This document shows positions 48,801-58,322 of a stretch of DNA of 64,000 bases, in pieces (the stretch's first letter is position 1; every line of letters begins with the position of its first letter). The position numbers and the translations under genes were made by a program. The DNA is from Coprinellus micaceus (taxonomy: Eukaryota > Basidiomycota > Agaricomycetes > Agaricales > Psathyrellaceae), in the NCBI GenBank assembly GCA_951394405.1, contig OX596342.1:2604001-2668000 (forward strand), given 5' to 3'. A model generated the notes under the pieces. That model did not search any database. It saw only the letters and a program-made list of their open reading frames with translations, and was not told where the DNA came from.

Positions 48801-51800
48801 GCCTGGTAAGTAGCAGGGGCATTGCAATCCCCTTGCTGGATGACATGGCTGATTATGTTCCCATCGGGAGTTGTCACAGCCGTTCGGTAGACATGCTCGG
48901 GCACGACCCGGATCTGCTCATATGCTGACTTCAAGTCTAGCATTGAGCGAAAGGGCCTCTGAGCAACATGCCGAAGAATTCCCTCAATATCGGGCAGGGG
49001 AGACGTCATTTTCACCGTGTTTGCGTTCCTGGCACGCAAATCGAACACGGTGCGTAGCTCAGGCTTTCCCTCAAGCTTCTTGGGCTTCGGAATCAGCAGC
49101 ATCGGGACCGTGTTGGTGGCCGTAGTGACCTCCCAACGTCCGGTCTTGACGTATGCTGCTCGCTTCTCCGCCCACTGCTCTCGAAAGACCTCAGGGCAAC
49201 GAGACGGACGCCACGGGTAGATCACTGACTCGTCAATGAGTGGGATCTTGTGGTTAATATCTCGCAAGGGCGGGAGCCCAGTTTCCTCCACGCTTTTGCA
49301 GAGAGGTTCAGCGAGTTCCTCCAGCTCTTTACGAGCTTGGGAGATCTCGTCCTTCGAGACATCGATGCTGTGAACCAGAGGACGAGTCTCAATACCCTGT
49401 GTAATGGGGAGAGCCTCGTTCGATCCGATGACGACTCGTGCTGGGTTCAACCCAATGCACACTTGGTGTTGCCAGATGAACGGCGTGCCAAGTATGAGAT
49501 CATAACTGCTGACGTTGATCACGTAGAACCAACGTTCCTCGCAGATCTCCTGGTACTTGAATTGAACCTTAACTTGGTAGTTAATGTTTGCGTGAGATCC
49601 GTGCGTCGCGAGCTGAAGCTTAATAGGCTTCTTGAGAGGCTCAGCTCGTAGCTTCAGTCCAGTAACGGTCGTTGAAGAAATGAAGTCTCCAAGACTTCCT
49701 GAGTCAACAAGCGCCCGAACGGGCTCGCTATTGACGTCGGCAACGACAACGATTGGCTTCGGAACAAGGTGCGCAGTTGCTTTCACTACTGCGGCGTTTC
49801 GTTGAATCGAGGGGTACGAGCCCGAAGGGACTTGAATACCAGCCAGAAGTAGGCTGCTTTCATCTTCACGATGGATGCCAAGTGAGCGAGATATGAATCG
49901 AAGTTCATATTCCTTGTGCCATTTATCACGCTTCTCAGCAAATAGTCGAGGGGTAAAAGACTTCACCCTCTCCCAAGTGCGTGGATTCGTGGCTACCTTG
50001 TGGAATATGTCGTGTCGTGGGTCACGAAGTACCGAGGGAACAGCCTCGCTCGCGACCTCGTCTGATAAGATTGAGCGTAAGCGCCCAGCCTCGCACTCGG
50101 CATCATACCATGCGATGACATTAAAGTCAGATACTTCGGCGTCGCTGCAGTGCAACGAACGGGTCACCTCTTGCAAACGGTCCGTGATAATAAGGTACTC
50201 GCTGCAGGTGGGGTCTCGCTGCACCACAAATCGGGGCAAACGCCTTTCGAACTCGGTGAATTCACCATCCCCAAGGTAGGGTTCTCCGGCGCGTAGTAAA
50301 AACGCGATCCGTTCCTCAAAGCCTGTACCAATGCTCGTCCACTCCGGACCATTCTCGCACTGCCAGTTAATAACCTCTGGTTCAACTCGCTCGGGATGAG
50401 CGAGTCTCGCACAGTGGTCGGCATACCACAGTCCGAAGTTAAAGCACGGGTTGCGAAGCTGCTCTATTGGCACGGTAGGGGGCTCGACACCAACCCTCTC
50501 AGAGTCGTAAATAACGACGATTGGTGCGCCTCCCACAGGAGAGTCTACACGTTCAAGCGTGAATCTCAACGGGGAAGTATTATTGCGGTACCCATCACCA
50601 GGGTAAGGTGCACCTCGGGTGAGGGCGTCTGCTGCTACATGCAGGAACGCATCTCCGAGATTCTGGGACCGTCTCAAAGTCGCTCGCTCCTCATCTGTCA
50701 AGGGGAGTGAGGTCATATTCTCGCTGTCACTGACTTCATCCTCTGAGTCCGACCCGCTGCTGTTGCTGATAGACTGCAGTTCAGGGAGATCGGCGTACTC
50801 GTCCTCGAGCTCCACGGTCGGGGTAGCATCAGGCACGACTTCGACTGGCTCTGCGGGTGCAGGGCCAGAAAGTCCGAAGTCACCAAACATCGAGTACGTG
50901 TCCGCATCGAGGCCACGCTTACGTTGAAGAACGAGCTGGTACCAGCGAATTAAATTAAATCGCGGGTTCCTAAGACTCTTCCCATCAATGACGGTGAAGA
51001 TATCGGTGTCGTGGTCATTAACCACAAAGGTATCAGCCTCAGCGCTCCAGATCTGTACGCCAAATCGCATCTCGTCCTCGGTATCCGGGTTCGTGTTCGG
51101 GTAGAAGTCCCGAATACCATCGGTGAGCAGACAAGTGGCAACCTCACACAGAGCGTTGCCCATCATGTCACCAAACTCCCTGTTGAGTTTGTGTGCGACT
51201 ATACGGTGCTTAAGATCCTTTACGCGTATGACAGCATAGTGCCTGGCCACCTTGAACTCAGGCCGGGCCAAAAGTGCCTTCCCGACTGACCTCACTATGC
51301 TGAGGTGCCGGTCGAGGATAGCATATGTCTCGGTGTCCAATGGATAGACACCAAACCGATTTCGCATGCCATAGGGCTGCGATTCACTGAACTCATCGCC
51401 AGGGTAAGGCTGTTGAATATTCAGCTGATACTCAGCTGTCATCGCCAGCGTGTCACCAATTTGGTTTCTGACCATGGCACGCGATTTCGGAAATCGTAGC
51501 CAATGCGGCTCATGGAACTCGGCGTTGGATGGCATGCGAGCCTCATGGCTCCATTGCATGAAGCCCTCCTTGCAGGCGGCATCACGATCACATCGTGCAC
51601 TGAGCTCCACCAGAGCTTCTGGGGTCAACTCGGGGACATCGTGTTCATCAAACGGAATGGAAAATGTGGGCAGAGTCTCAAGGATCTCATTATCCACATC
51701 ATATTCCATCTCCATGTCGAAGGCAGCTAAGCCCGGCGGTTTACCAGGCCCGTTGTTGGACTTAACGACATTTGCGCGCTGGCAGTTGCGAGCAAGATGT

Positions 51801-53821
51801 CCTTGTCCTCCGCACTTAAAGCAACGGCCTTGGGCCATGTACTCCTTGGCTTCCGAATCAGGCAGTCGAGGCCGTGAGGCGTTCGAGTTGAATGGCTGTG
51901 ATCCCGATGGTCTGGCTCCATTGGAGTTTCCACCGTTCTGGGGACGCGGCGCACTGTTCGTCCTGCCATAAGTATTGGCAGTAGAGTTCATGCGCCCTCC
52001 TGGGCCATGATTCGAACTCCCTTGCCCTCGGCTCTGACGACCATGGTTATCGTTCTGATAGCCACGGTTGTAGGCGGGGTTAGGGCGAGCATTATAGCTC
52101 GAGCTCCGGTGTGTGTCACCAGGTGAGTCGTACCTGGACGGTCGATCACCCTTTCGTCGTCCGACTAACAGTGCTTGCTCGCCAGCCTCTGCGGCGAGCA
52201 CGACTTGGTCCCAGTCGCTGCTGTCTGGCGTCAACTGATTCTGCCAGAGGAACTTCTCGATGGCAGAGTCGAGTCCATCCCAAAGGTGACGGACACGTGC
52301 TTTGGGATCTGTGGTTCCGATGATGTCCAGTTTGGTCTTGAGGTCATGCACATAAGCCTTGACCTCACGATTCCCTTGGGTCATCCTATTGACCTCCATG
52401 CGCACCCTAGACGTATAGTCCTTCGGGAAGCAATGGTTGAATAACTCATCCATGAAGTCGTCTGTCTCCCATTCTTCAGGGGCTGCAGAAGCCTTATAAA
52501 GATAGAAGTCGTATGCCTTCCCTTCCAGGAAGCGGGAGATATAGGCGACTTGTTCTCGAGGATCGATGCGCCCTTGGCGCGCATAGGTACGGAATTCCGT
52601 CCGGAATCGTGTGTACTTGGTAAGATCAGTTGTCCCATCATAGGCCTGCGGCGGCGTAATGGGAATTCTGGGTTGCGGGTGCCAGCCATTCCAACCTGGA
52701 GGTGGCTCCTGGTTGAACCCTGGCGGCGGCCCATAATTTCCATACCCCAACATATGCGGAGGTGGCATGGGGTAGTTGAACAGCATCTGCTGCTGGTTAG
52801 GCGCCGGAGGAGGAGGAGGAGGCTGGTTATGCACAGGCTCCGGCGCTTGGCGGGGTTGGGCATCACGCTGAGCTGCCTCACGCCGAGGTTCACGCGTGTC
52901 ACCCATCTGGTGCTGAGCCTCACGTTCCCGGCGTTCTCGATCACGTATCATTCCCAAGGTACTCAGGGGAGGGACCTTGTCAATAGCCTGGGCCCTGTTC
53001 TGGAAACTCGAGATAGGGCGGGGTTCGGGGATCGAGAAGAACTGCCGCTGGCGACGAGCAACGTTCGACGGCGAGTCAGCGTCCTCGGCCTCCTGCAGGC
53101 GAGGTCGTCCAAAGCTATCCAGCACAGCCTGCTGGACATCCACGCTACCCTCATCACCACTGAAGTGAAGATCACCCCAGTTGCTAGGGTCGGGTCCTTT
53201 GCCTTTGTTCATCGTCTCACGCCCTAGGTCGGGATTCGCGAAACGATTATCATTCTGTACGACGACTGAAGGGCCAATACCCCTATCAGTCCTACGGTTA
53301 TCTACAGCACTATCGTGCGTAGTCTGACGGTCGGGAGTACCACCTTCAACAGTGCGGTAGCTCTGCGCCGACTCGAAGCTCATAGCTCTACGTCGAGAGA
53401 CATCGAGACGAGGTGGTTGCCTCGAATCGTCACGAGCGGGGTTACGACCGGCGTTAGCCATTGTCGCGTCCGCAGTTCCAGACATAGGGGCTCCGAAGAG
53501 TCCCCGCTGTGGTCCCGCTACCCTATCACCACGAGGGCGGGAAGGGTTAACGTTGGTATCCGCATCGGCCGCAGTGGGCCGAGCATGAGAAATCGCCGAG
53601 CCCGCCGTGGCGAACGACGAGGGGGCGTCCATCGCAGCGCTGCCATGAGCAGGCAAGCGCGCGTCCGATATCGAGGGTCCAGTACCGCCAAGGGCGGGTC
53701 CGCTAGCTCCAGAGGTGGCAGTGTGCTCACCTTGATTGATGTTCGTCGCCGCCGTGGCAGCGCGAGTCATGGGCTTCCGTTGGTTATGCGCCATGTCCAG
53801 TCCAGATAGGGTGACGGTCAC
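45809..53821 (-). CDS. gag-pol: Gag-Pol polyprotein of Ty3/Gypsy chromovirus
   Basis: One uninterrupted frame of 2670 residues. Approximate layout: Pro/Arg-rich N-terminus 1-395; Gag capsid-like domain 397-545; zinc knuckle CFKCGGQGHLARNC near 665-680; four copies of an unrecognised approximately 90-residue module 784-1250; aspartic protease with ALVDSGSLGDF near 1368; reverse transcriptase with YLDDIIIYS near 1685; RNase H with VTDGCATGISG and DALSRI; integrase zinc site H-x3-H...CETCHTC near 2230 and core D...D...E (GVDFVGP, IISDRD, GATERANR) from about 2292; chromodomain-like end EWAIERIL...VPWRDVSELPSLQAYLEVLG near 2595-2650. Gag and Pol are fused with no frameshift. The product would copy RNA to DNA and insert it; the chromodomain may steer insertion. 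No inactivating change was seen. Confidence 0.95.
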   Translation of the reverse strand: MTVTLSGLDMAHNQRKPMTRAATAATNINQGEHTATSGASGPALGGTGPSISDARLPAHGSAAMDAPSSFATAGSAISHARPTAADADTNVNPSRPRGDRVAGPQRGLFGAPMSGTADATMANAGRNPARDDSRQPPRLDVSRRRAMSFESAQSYRTVEGGTPDRQTTHDSAVDNRRTDRGIGPSVVVQNDNRFANPDLGRETMNKGKGPDPSNWGDLHFSGDEGSVDVQQAVLDSFGRPRLQEAEDADSPSNVARRQRQFFSIPEPRPISSFQNRAQAIDKVPPLSTLGMIRDRERREREAQHQMGDTREPRREAAQRDAQPRQAPEPVHNQPPPPPPAPNQQQMLFNYPMPPPHMLGYGNYGPPPGFNQEPPPGWNGWHPQPRIPITPPQAYDGTTDLTKYTRFRTEFRTYARQGRIDPREQVAYISRFLEGKAYDFYLYKASAAPEEWETDDFMDELFNHCFPKDYTSRVRMEVNRMTQGNREVKAYVHDLKTKLDIIGTTDPKARVRHLWDGLDSAIEKFLWQNQLTPDSSDWDQVVLAAEAGEQALLVGRRKGDRPSRYDSPGDTHRSSSYNARPNPAYNRGYQNDNHGRQSRGQGSSNHGPGGRMNSTANTYGRTNSAPRPQNGGNSNGARPSGSQPFNSNASRPRLPDSEAKEYMAQGRCFKCGGQGHLARNCQRANVVKSNNGPGKPPGLAAFDMEMEYDVDNEILETLPTFSIPFDEHDVPELTPEALVELSARCDRDAACKEGFMQWSHEARMPSNAEFHEPHWLRFPKSRAMVRNQIGDTLAMTAEYQLNIQQPYPGDEFSESQPYGMRNRFGVYPLDTETYAILDRHLSIVRSVGKALLARPEFKVARHYAVIRVKDLKHRIVAHKLNREFGDMMGNALCEVATCLLTDGIRDFYPNTNPDTEDEMRFGVQIWSAEADTFVVNDHDTDIFTVIDGKSLRNPRFNLIRWYQLVLQRKRGLDADTYSMFGDFGLSGPAPAEPVEVVPDATPTVELEDEYADLPELQSISNSSGSDSEDEVSDSENMTSLPLTDEERATLRRSQNLGDAFLHVAADALTRGAPYPGDGYRNNTSPLRFTLERVDSPVGGAPIVVIYDSERVGVEPPTVPIEQLRNPCFNFGLWYADHCARLAHPERVEPEVINWQCENGPEWTSIGTGFEERIAFLLRAGEPYLGDGEFTEFERRLPRFVVQRDPTCSEYLIITDRLQEVTRSLHCSDAEVSDFNVIAWYDAECEAGRLRSILSDEVASEAVPSVLRDPRHDIFHKVATNPRTWERVKSFTPRLFAEKRDKWHKEYELRFISRSLGIHREDESSLLLAGIQVPSGSYPSIQRNAAVVKATAHLVPKPIVVVADVNSEPVRALVDSGSLGDFISSTTVTGLKLRAEPLKKPIKLQLATHGSHANINYQVKVQFKYQEICEERWFYVINVSSYDLILGTPFIWQHQVCIGLNPARVVIGSNEALPITQGIETRPLVHSIDVSKDEISQARKELEELAEPLCKSVEETGLPPLRDINHKIPLIDESVIYPWRPSRCPEVFREQWAEKRAAYVKTGRWEVTTATNTVPMLLIPKPKKLEGKPELRTVFDLRARNANTVKMTSPLPDIEGILRHVAQRPFRSMLDLKSAYEQIRVVPEHVYRTAVTTPDGNIISHVIQQGDCNAPATYQALMNHLFSPYIGVFLDVYLDDIIIYSNTLEEHLEHVRIVLEILLREKLYLSPGKLQFLVDRLEILGHVVDDQGIRMDPHKVATVVAWKTPTNRDLLRGFIGSVGYLADDVPGVRVPMGVLSAITGDNVSFRWTFTEQRAFEEVKRLVHDFREHNRVPLSYAKDADPIWLVTDGCATGISGVVSQGSDWKTASVAAFYSAKLNPTQQNYPVHEIEMLAGIETMLRHRDILQGASFTWVTDHKGLEHLPTQKELSGRQARWMEKIGTFDFKILYVPGEENVLADALSRIYSNDAPGTVRARSEYTYHDVVNEDNPVVGGPMPVFTSIEALAISPAVNTEPVARRTRGALRAAAAPAVAPALVPSVPATPVVAAPKSLVAEPPRSSPDVETAPTHNAPARARRARPQVDPAESGRPETGAEFARRVANHFTLLGPRGAREGEASEPVDQETPVIDQGMSNDGGTHQNEPIDDFIPLPDASLVEIVDASTGSEGVRFLAGLRSLYSEDPTFRSILEKPSEYANFRVENELVYLLDRGRHLLCIPKGNIGPRSAREIVISEAHSILAHLGAAKTTAYLRDHVYWKDLVNHVKSFCETCHTCRMNKPDNQRPYGLLNPLSVPGYPWEAIGVDFVGPLPDSETRDGVFDTITVVIDLLTSMVHLIPSRANYTAKQVAELMFESVYKLHGLPRRIISDRDVLFTSAFWQRLNELIGPRLKLSSAYHPETDGATERANRTMVQMIREVVNSRQSDWTLKLPAIEFALNSARSDSTGFSPFFLNTGRTPRSMIWNSAPQSEFPAVRNFALGRKLALMSAHDSIIASRVKQTRDANKKRRLAPFIKGDLVYLSTKNLTFPKGLARKLIPRYIGPMVIAEDFGNQSFRLDLPDSLKQRGVHNVFHASLLHVHVPNDDRLFPGRSDEQITAPGVEESEWAIERILGHANTGKDAVFKVLWKAGDVTFVPWRDVSELPSLQAYLEVLGLTKIEDLAAGSEQLPSDPQIASL

Positions 53822-54112
53822 AGAAGAGAAATCCTAGGTCCAAAGAGAGAAGAGGAGAGAAGAGGGAGTTCGAGGCTGATCAGACCACGAGCTCAGGGGT
53901 TCGACGACGAAGTCAGCCGGCTAACGGCGTCGACGAAGGCGGATAGTAGAGATGTTGTCGGGGAGTCGGGCTAGGGCGCAAGGGTGTGCCGTAGACCGAG
54001 TTCTGAGTCCAGAGGAAAATTCCGGATTCACTCGGAAGGAATCGGAAGTCGTCTGTGGGGGTTTTCCGTGTCACAAGTAGATATCAAGTAGTGTAACTTA
54101 CGTCAAAAAAGA
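53822..54112 (-). other. Retrotransposon leader
   Basis: 291 bases between the 5' LTR and the Gag ATG. A consensus splice donor GTAAGT lies at 54101-54096, about 11 bases inside the LTR. No conventional tRNA primer-binding site is adjacent to the LTR, so priming may be unconventional. Confidence 0.5.
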
Positions 54113-54317
54113 TGTGGCGAATGGCTGAGTGTAGCGAAGGATGCGACACAAAGGTCTCGCCACACGGAGAGAACTTGCTGAGGATAGACGGTTCGACACT
54201 ATCGTGGTTGCAAGCTAAGGAACGTATCTACGACAGGATACGGGAAAGCGGGAAACGGGAAGGTAATGGTACATAGGGACAAACATGGTAGGTAAGCAGA
54301 GGGGCTGGATCGCTACA
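54113..54317 (-). repeat. 5' LTR
   Basis: 205 bp, identical to the 3' LTR; expected to contain the element's promoter. No canonical TATA box is obvious. Confidence 0.95.
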
Positions 54318-54322
54318 CAGAG
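54318..54322. repeat. Target site duplication, right
   Basis: CAGAG, identical to the five bases before the left LTR. Confidence 0.95.
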
Positions 54323-54427
54323 GGAGCCTTCCGATTTGGGCCAGAGGCTGATGTCTATCTCTTAGTCCTATTGAAAGAGATAGACGGGAAGTTCAAGGCT
54401 GTTTCTAGCATCCCTCAGATTTGGTGA
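54323..54427 (+). pseudogene. Displaced 3' end of MYND paralogue B
   Basis: 34 codons plus TGA, starting GAFRFGPEADVYLLVLLKEI. It continues exactly in frame from codon Glu at 44314-44316 if the element and one CAGAG are removed. It also aligns with the paralogue C block GTFPHDGGSQVYIRVLLKEV. This fixes the insertion point inside the last exon. Confidence 0.85.
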
Positions 54428-55110
54428 GCCATACGACCTTTCTGAAGATTTATACCTGTGGCTTACGCCTTGCTTCCTCAAACAGCCCCAAGGAACCTGG
54501 CGATGTCGCAGGCTCACGGAACGCCGCAGCTTAAAGGTGAACGAACCTAACCGCGAAATTCGCGCATGTCCGTAGTGCTAGGATACCACGAATGCGAGCC
54601 ATTTCGGTTAGACGCCGCAGGGTGCAGGACCCGTTTTGGTCTTGAGTCGGTCTTGTTCGTCTCGTTTCTCTTGCCACGGTTACCCCATGCTGAGACTGTG
54701 CCTTGACCTGGCCGCGAGCCATGGTGCGTCCACCCTACAGTCTGCAATACACATCTCACTGACACTTTTGGTGAGACACTTCAGCGTCCGAGCACACCTG
54801 GCATCCTCATGGCTTCGATGTGGTTTGTGTGCACTTGTGTCGGTACCAAGCAAGCCTCCATTGAGCGCAGCACGATATATCGTCGCATCCTACTGCGGAG
54901 GGGCCTGATCGATGCTTCGATCTTGACGGCCATCCACCATGCCCCTGGATACCCTCGATACTAGAAGTCGTCGGGCCATGCCTCAGGGTGAGGAGCAAAG
55001 TCGAGTGAGTACATTTCCACTGACTACAGCCTTTCGGGAACATCTAACGAGCGTATGATTGGAAGCTTAACCGCCACAAGGTCGCCTCTCTTGGTATCTA
55101 TCGTAATCCT
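54428..55110. other. Spacer with decayed N-terminus of paralogue C
   Basis: Around 54868-54960 the plus strand reads AARYIVASYCGG and, after a one-base shift, LIDASILTAIHHAP. This resembles the N-terminus of paralogues A and B (RCxIVA...) but is not in a single frame. Nothing else recognised. Confidence 0.4.
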
Positions 55111-57116
55111 TTGGCAACCGTCCGGGGCATCTGGGATATGCATCACTATGTCGGGCCCCTCACCTGCAAGTTGGATACCGTGAAGTCGACCTTGGAACAT
55201 CTATCGATCGCCAAGGTTCCTGGGCTGGAGATTGGAGAGAGAGACTCGGTGGTAACTCTACCCCGCGTTCCACGAGCAGTCGCTTCGCTTTCACTCCTCG
55301 ACAAGATCTTGGTCGTGTGCCAGGACGACGTGGATGTTCGAAACCGTACCCTTCCTCCCATCCTTGCATCGATCGACGGAGTCCTGGAATGGATTCGATT
55401 CTCCTTCGATCTTCGACTGCCCATGAACAAAGCCGGGTTCAGCGAGCCATTTGTCTTCACCCCATACGCCGAGCTTCTGCTCAACCTTTTCCTCGTTGAT
55501 CCTCAGATGAAATCGACACTTCTAGGTTCGAAGATGTTCTTCCACCTGTTGATCCGGATCTGGTTGACGTCCGACGGCCGAAAGTGGGGTGCCTCCCTAT
55601 ATATTTCATGGGATGATCCGTCGACTTGCTCAATGCTCAACTTGTTGGCCGTCGTGCTGACGGATCGAGAGGGGAGGAGTGCCTTCATCGATGAATTGCA
55701 CCTATATGATCTCGGAGGGCAGTTTGCCTCCTCGACGATCATTAGAGCAATACAAATCGCCCGAGCTGCAGGGTCACCAGAACCACCCAAGGGTCTCGAC
55801 GCATACGCTTCGAAGCTGGTCGAAGTCGTTCACCATGCCTGCGAATCTCCTGTCCTCAAATTACGCAAGCAGTTCACGGACCTGAAGTATCTCTCAGTCC
55901 TGACGAGAATGCTCGACAAGGTCAGCCTATCGATCTTTGGCGCGTCATCTCGAGGGTCCCTTGTTAGACTACGTGACCCGGTGGCGAAGGTCTGCGCCCT
56001 CGCCACCTCGGACCTCTCGTCCATCGCTGAAGATCTCAGGGATCTCTTGGCCGCTGGATACATACAGACCTATTCACGCGTGGTCACGCCAACCGATGCA
56101 TCCTCTCTGGCCCCAGTCCTGAGGACGTTTGGTCAGTGGACTGCTCATCCGACTGTTCTCCAGGTTCTGTTGGATTGGAAGTACAAGCCAGATCAGATCT
56201 ACGCGCTGAGCCGGCTGTGCAACCTGCCTCGCGGGAATGATACATGGGTTCGGTTCCGGAGATCGGCGACCAGCAGGATTGAGGAATGCGCAGGGTGCCG
56301 TGACGAGGGTTGGCCGAACACGTGCGACAACTTCGTAGTATGTTTTTGGCTACCTGTGTGATTGTTTTGAAACTGACGACGAACTTACAGTGCAACGGAA
56401 CTGGAGGTAGCCAGCATCAGTCACATCAGTGCTCTGCGTGCTGGTCGGTTGTCTATTGCTCTTCTGCTTGCCAGCGAGCAGACTGGCGCTCACGTCATCG
56501 GGAAGAGTGTCCTAGAGCTCGTCTAGAGTACCAGAGTGAGAATCTGTAGCGTGTTTCGGCCACTATAATGTATTACTGATGCTCGACTTCCGAATTGCGG
56601 GGACGTGTTACAGTCACCGGTCGCGCGCATTCCATATCAGATACCTGGTGTGGCAGTATATGCGCTTCCTCGAGGTGACGGAGGGGTATAGACCCGAAAA
56701 AACCAGGGACATGCCACCCCTCGCCTTTGCTTTCACAGGTATGGAAGACTCGATCAAGATCTTCGACGAACCTGTGCCCGAAGCCGGGTATAGGAGGAGC
56801 ATACCTCCCCGGAGCTTCAGAGACACTCGGTTTGAGGAGCTGCTTCAAAAGCACGACGCTGGATCTTTGCCGCCCGATCTGGAATTGGTAGAAGGGACAT
56901 TCCCACACGATGGCGGCTCACAAGTCTACATACGCGTGTTACTGAAAGAAGTCGGGGGGGGGGGGTTCGTAAAGCCGTCTATGCCGCGTCTTGCATCAGG
57001 TGAGCGGCGTTCTAATGTGGTTTTCATGCTTTCCTGTTGACCCCCTTGGCAGAGCATACACTGGTCCAACGACTTCTACTTTGCTTTCTGCGCGATCTTA
57101 AAGTTTCTGTATGATA
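55111..57116 (+). pseudogene. MYND zinc-finger protein, paralogue C, possibly decaying
   Basis: The main exon (about 55111-56337) has RGIWDM and STLEHL as in paralogue A. It joins over a 53-base intron to 56391-56535, which carries the MYND finger: CDNF / CNGTGG...QCSACWSVVYCSSACQRADWRSRHREEC. After 56535 the frame stops (LEYQSENL-stop). The C-terminal domain resumes at about 56579 in another frame (GTCYSHRSRAFHIRYLVW...SIKIFDEP...VYIRVLLKEV). No AG acceptor supports an intron there, and paralogue A has about 30 more residues at this point, so a deletion with frameshift is likely. Poly-G(12) at 56954-56965 is in frame. A last intron (57000-57051) would add about 20 residues. It could still be a real gene if the assembly or my splicing is wrong. 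Confidence 0.5.
56954..56965. repeat. Poly-G(12) inside coding sequence
   Basis: Twelve consecutive G encoding four glycines in the C-terminal domain of paralogue C; a probable length-variable site or sequencing weak point. Confidence 0.9.
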
Positions 57117-58322
57117 CCCTTCACTTGCTGGGGGATACTTTCTGAGTTACCTCGTCTCCCTCTCGCCTATCTCGGCAGTGGATCAATCCAGTGCAGATAT
57201 TGTAATGGCGGGGCGGCCGTTGTATAGGTGGTAGGTGATAGGTGATATTACCGTATAGATTGTTTATAAACTGCTTTTTGGCCAAACCCCCTCCAGCGCT
57301 ACAGTACAATGCACTATGAGTACCTTGTCCGCGGTTGCTGGGACATGATGGAGTCCAAGTGGGCGCTTATCAACGGGCCGCGCTTGATCGTCATAGAGAC
57401 GGTCCGTCTATAGTTAGATCCATTTTGATGTCACAGGTCACCTCTCTTGCCTTCTGCCACCACCAACCTCGATATCTCCAGGGACGGAGAGCAGTACTCG
57501 GCCCCCTAATTATGAGGAATAGACAACTCGGAGCCAACTCAGAGCTCGGAGCTTCACTATCATCCAGTGTCTTTTAGGAATCTTGACTCCAAGCACCCTA
57601 CATAGAGTATCCTGAAGTCATCTGATAGGTTTCTGTCGAGCTCAGGTGGCGACATCCTGTTCGACGGTCTCTTGCTTCTATCGTCTGAAAGGGGCCTCTC
57701 ATTGGCTATTCACAGGAGCTGGAGTTGCTCTCGGGAGCCGGGAAGCTCATCTATTCTCGCGCGTGCGTGCCTGTCTTTCTCCACCAGCAGCACCCTCTGA
57801 TGTTGTATCCGTGTTAGACTGGGAACCCACATTCCCATTCGCTAAGAACCCTGGTCGGACGACGTCGAGCGTGGAATCTGGGCGAGCTAGAGCGCTAATT
57901 TATAATGTCACTTCCGTTTGACAAGAATCTCTGACGGAAGCTCCACATAGAAGGCCATTTCTTCCAGCATGCCATTCAAGCCGTGAGCTGAAGGATCGTC
58001 GGTATCCCTCATGTTGCCACCAATATGCACTCCCATTGGTCCGGAGTCTAATCTCTCCTACGCTAGCAAAGAAGCCAACCCAAACCTGGAACGCATAATT
58101 GTCTCGGAAGTTCTCAAACGCGGTATGCCTCTGTCGTTGAAGCCCTTGCCCAGAGCTCTTGGTGCCGTCGACTTAATCCCGCTTCCATCGTGTCAGTCTC
58201 AAAGGGCGTCCCAAGAAGGGGCTAGAGAAAGAATCCTTGCTCAAACGTTGCTATAAGCAGATGTGACCCACTCATTCATAGCAGGAGCCCCACGCTTCAC
58301 GCCTCCCCAGTCTCAGAGGACG
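57117..58322. other. Intergenic, no gene seen
   Basis: No spliced gene could be assembled. The 3' end is the promoter region of the membrane-protein gene. Confidence 0.4.

Larger units (their letters stand above)
44317..54317 (-). mobile_element. Complete Ty3/Gypsy chromovirus with extra 3' ORF
   Basis: 10,001 bp, transcribed on the minus strand. Two 205-bp LTRs are identical over their whole length by eye and carry TG...CA ends (minus-strand TGTAGCG...CGCCACA). A 5-bp duplication of the target, CAGAG, flanks it. Order in element sense: 5' LTR 54317-54113, leader 54112-53822, Gag-Pol 53821-45809, extra ORF 45781-44864, polypurine tract 44532-44522, 3' LTR 44521-44317. Domain order protease, reverse transcriptase, RNase H, integrase, chromodomain is that of Ty3/Gypsy chromoviruses. 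Identical LTRs and an open frame mean a very young and possibly active copy. No standard TGG-start tRNA primer site was seen next to the 5' LTR. Confidence 0.95.
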
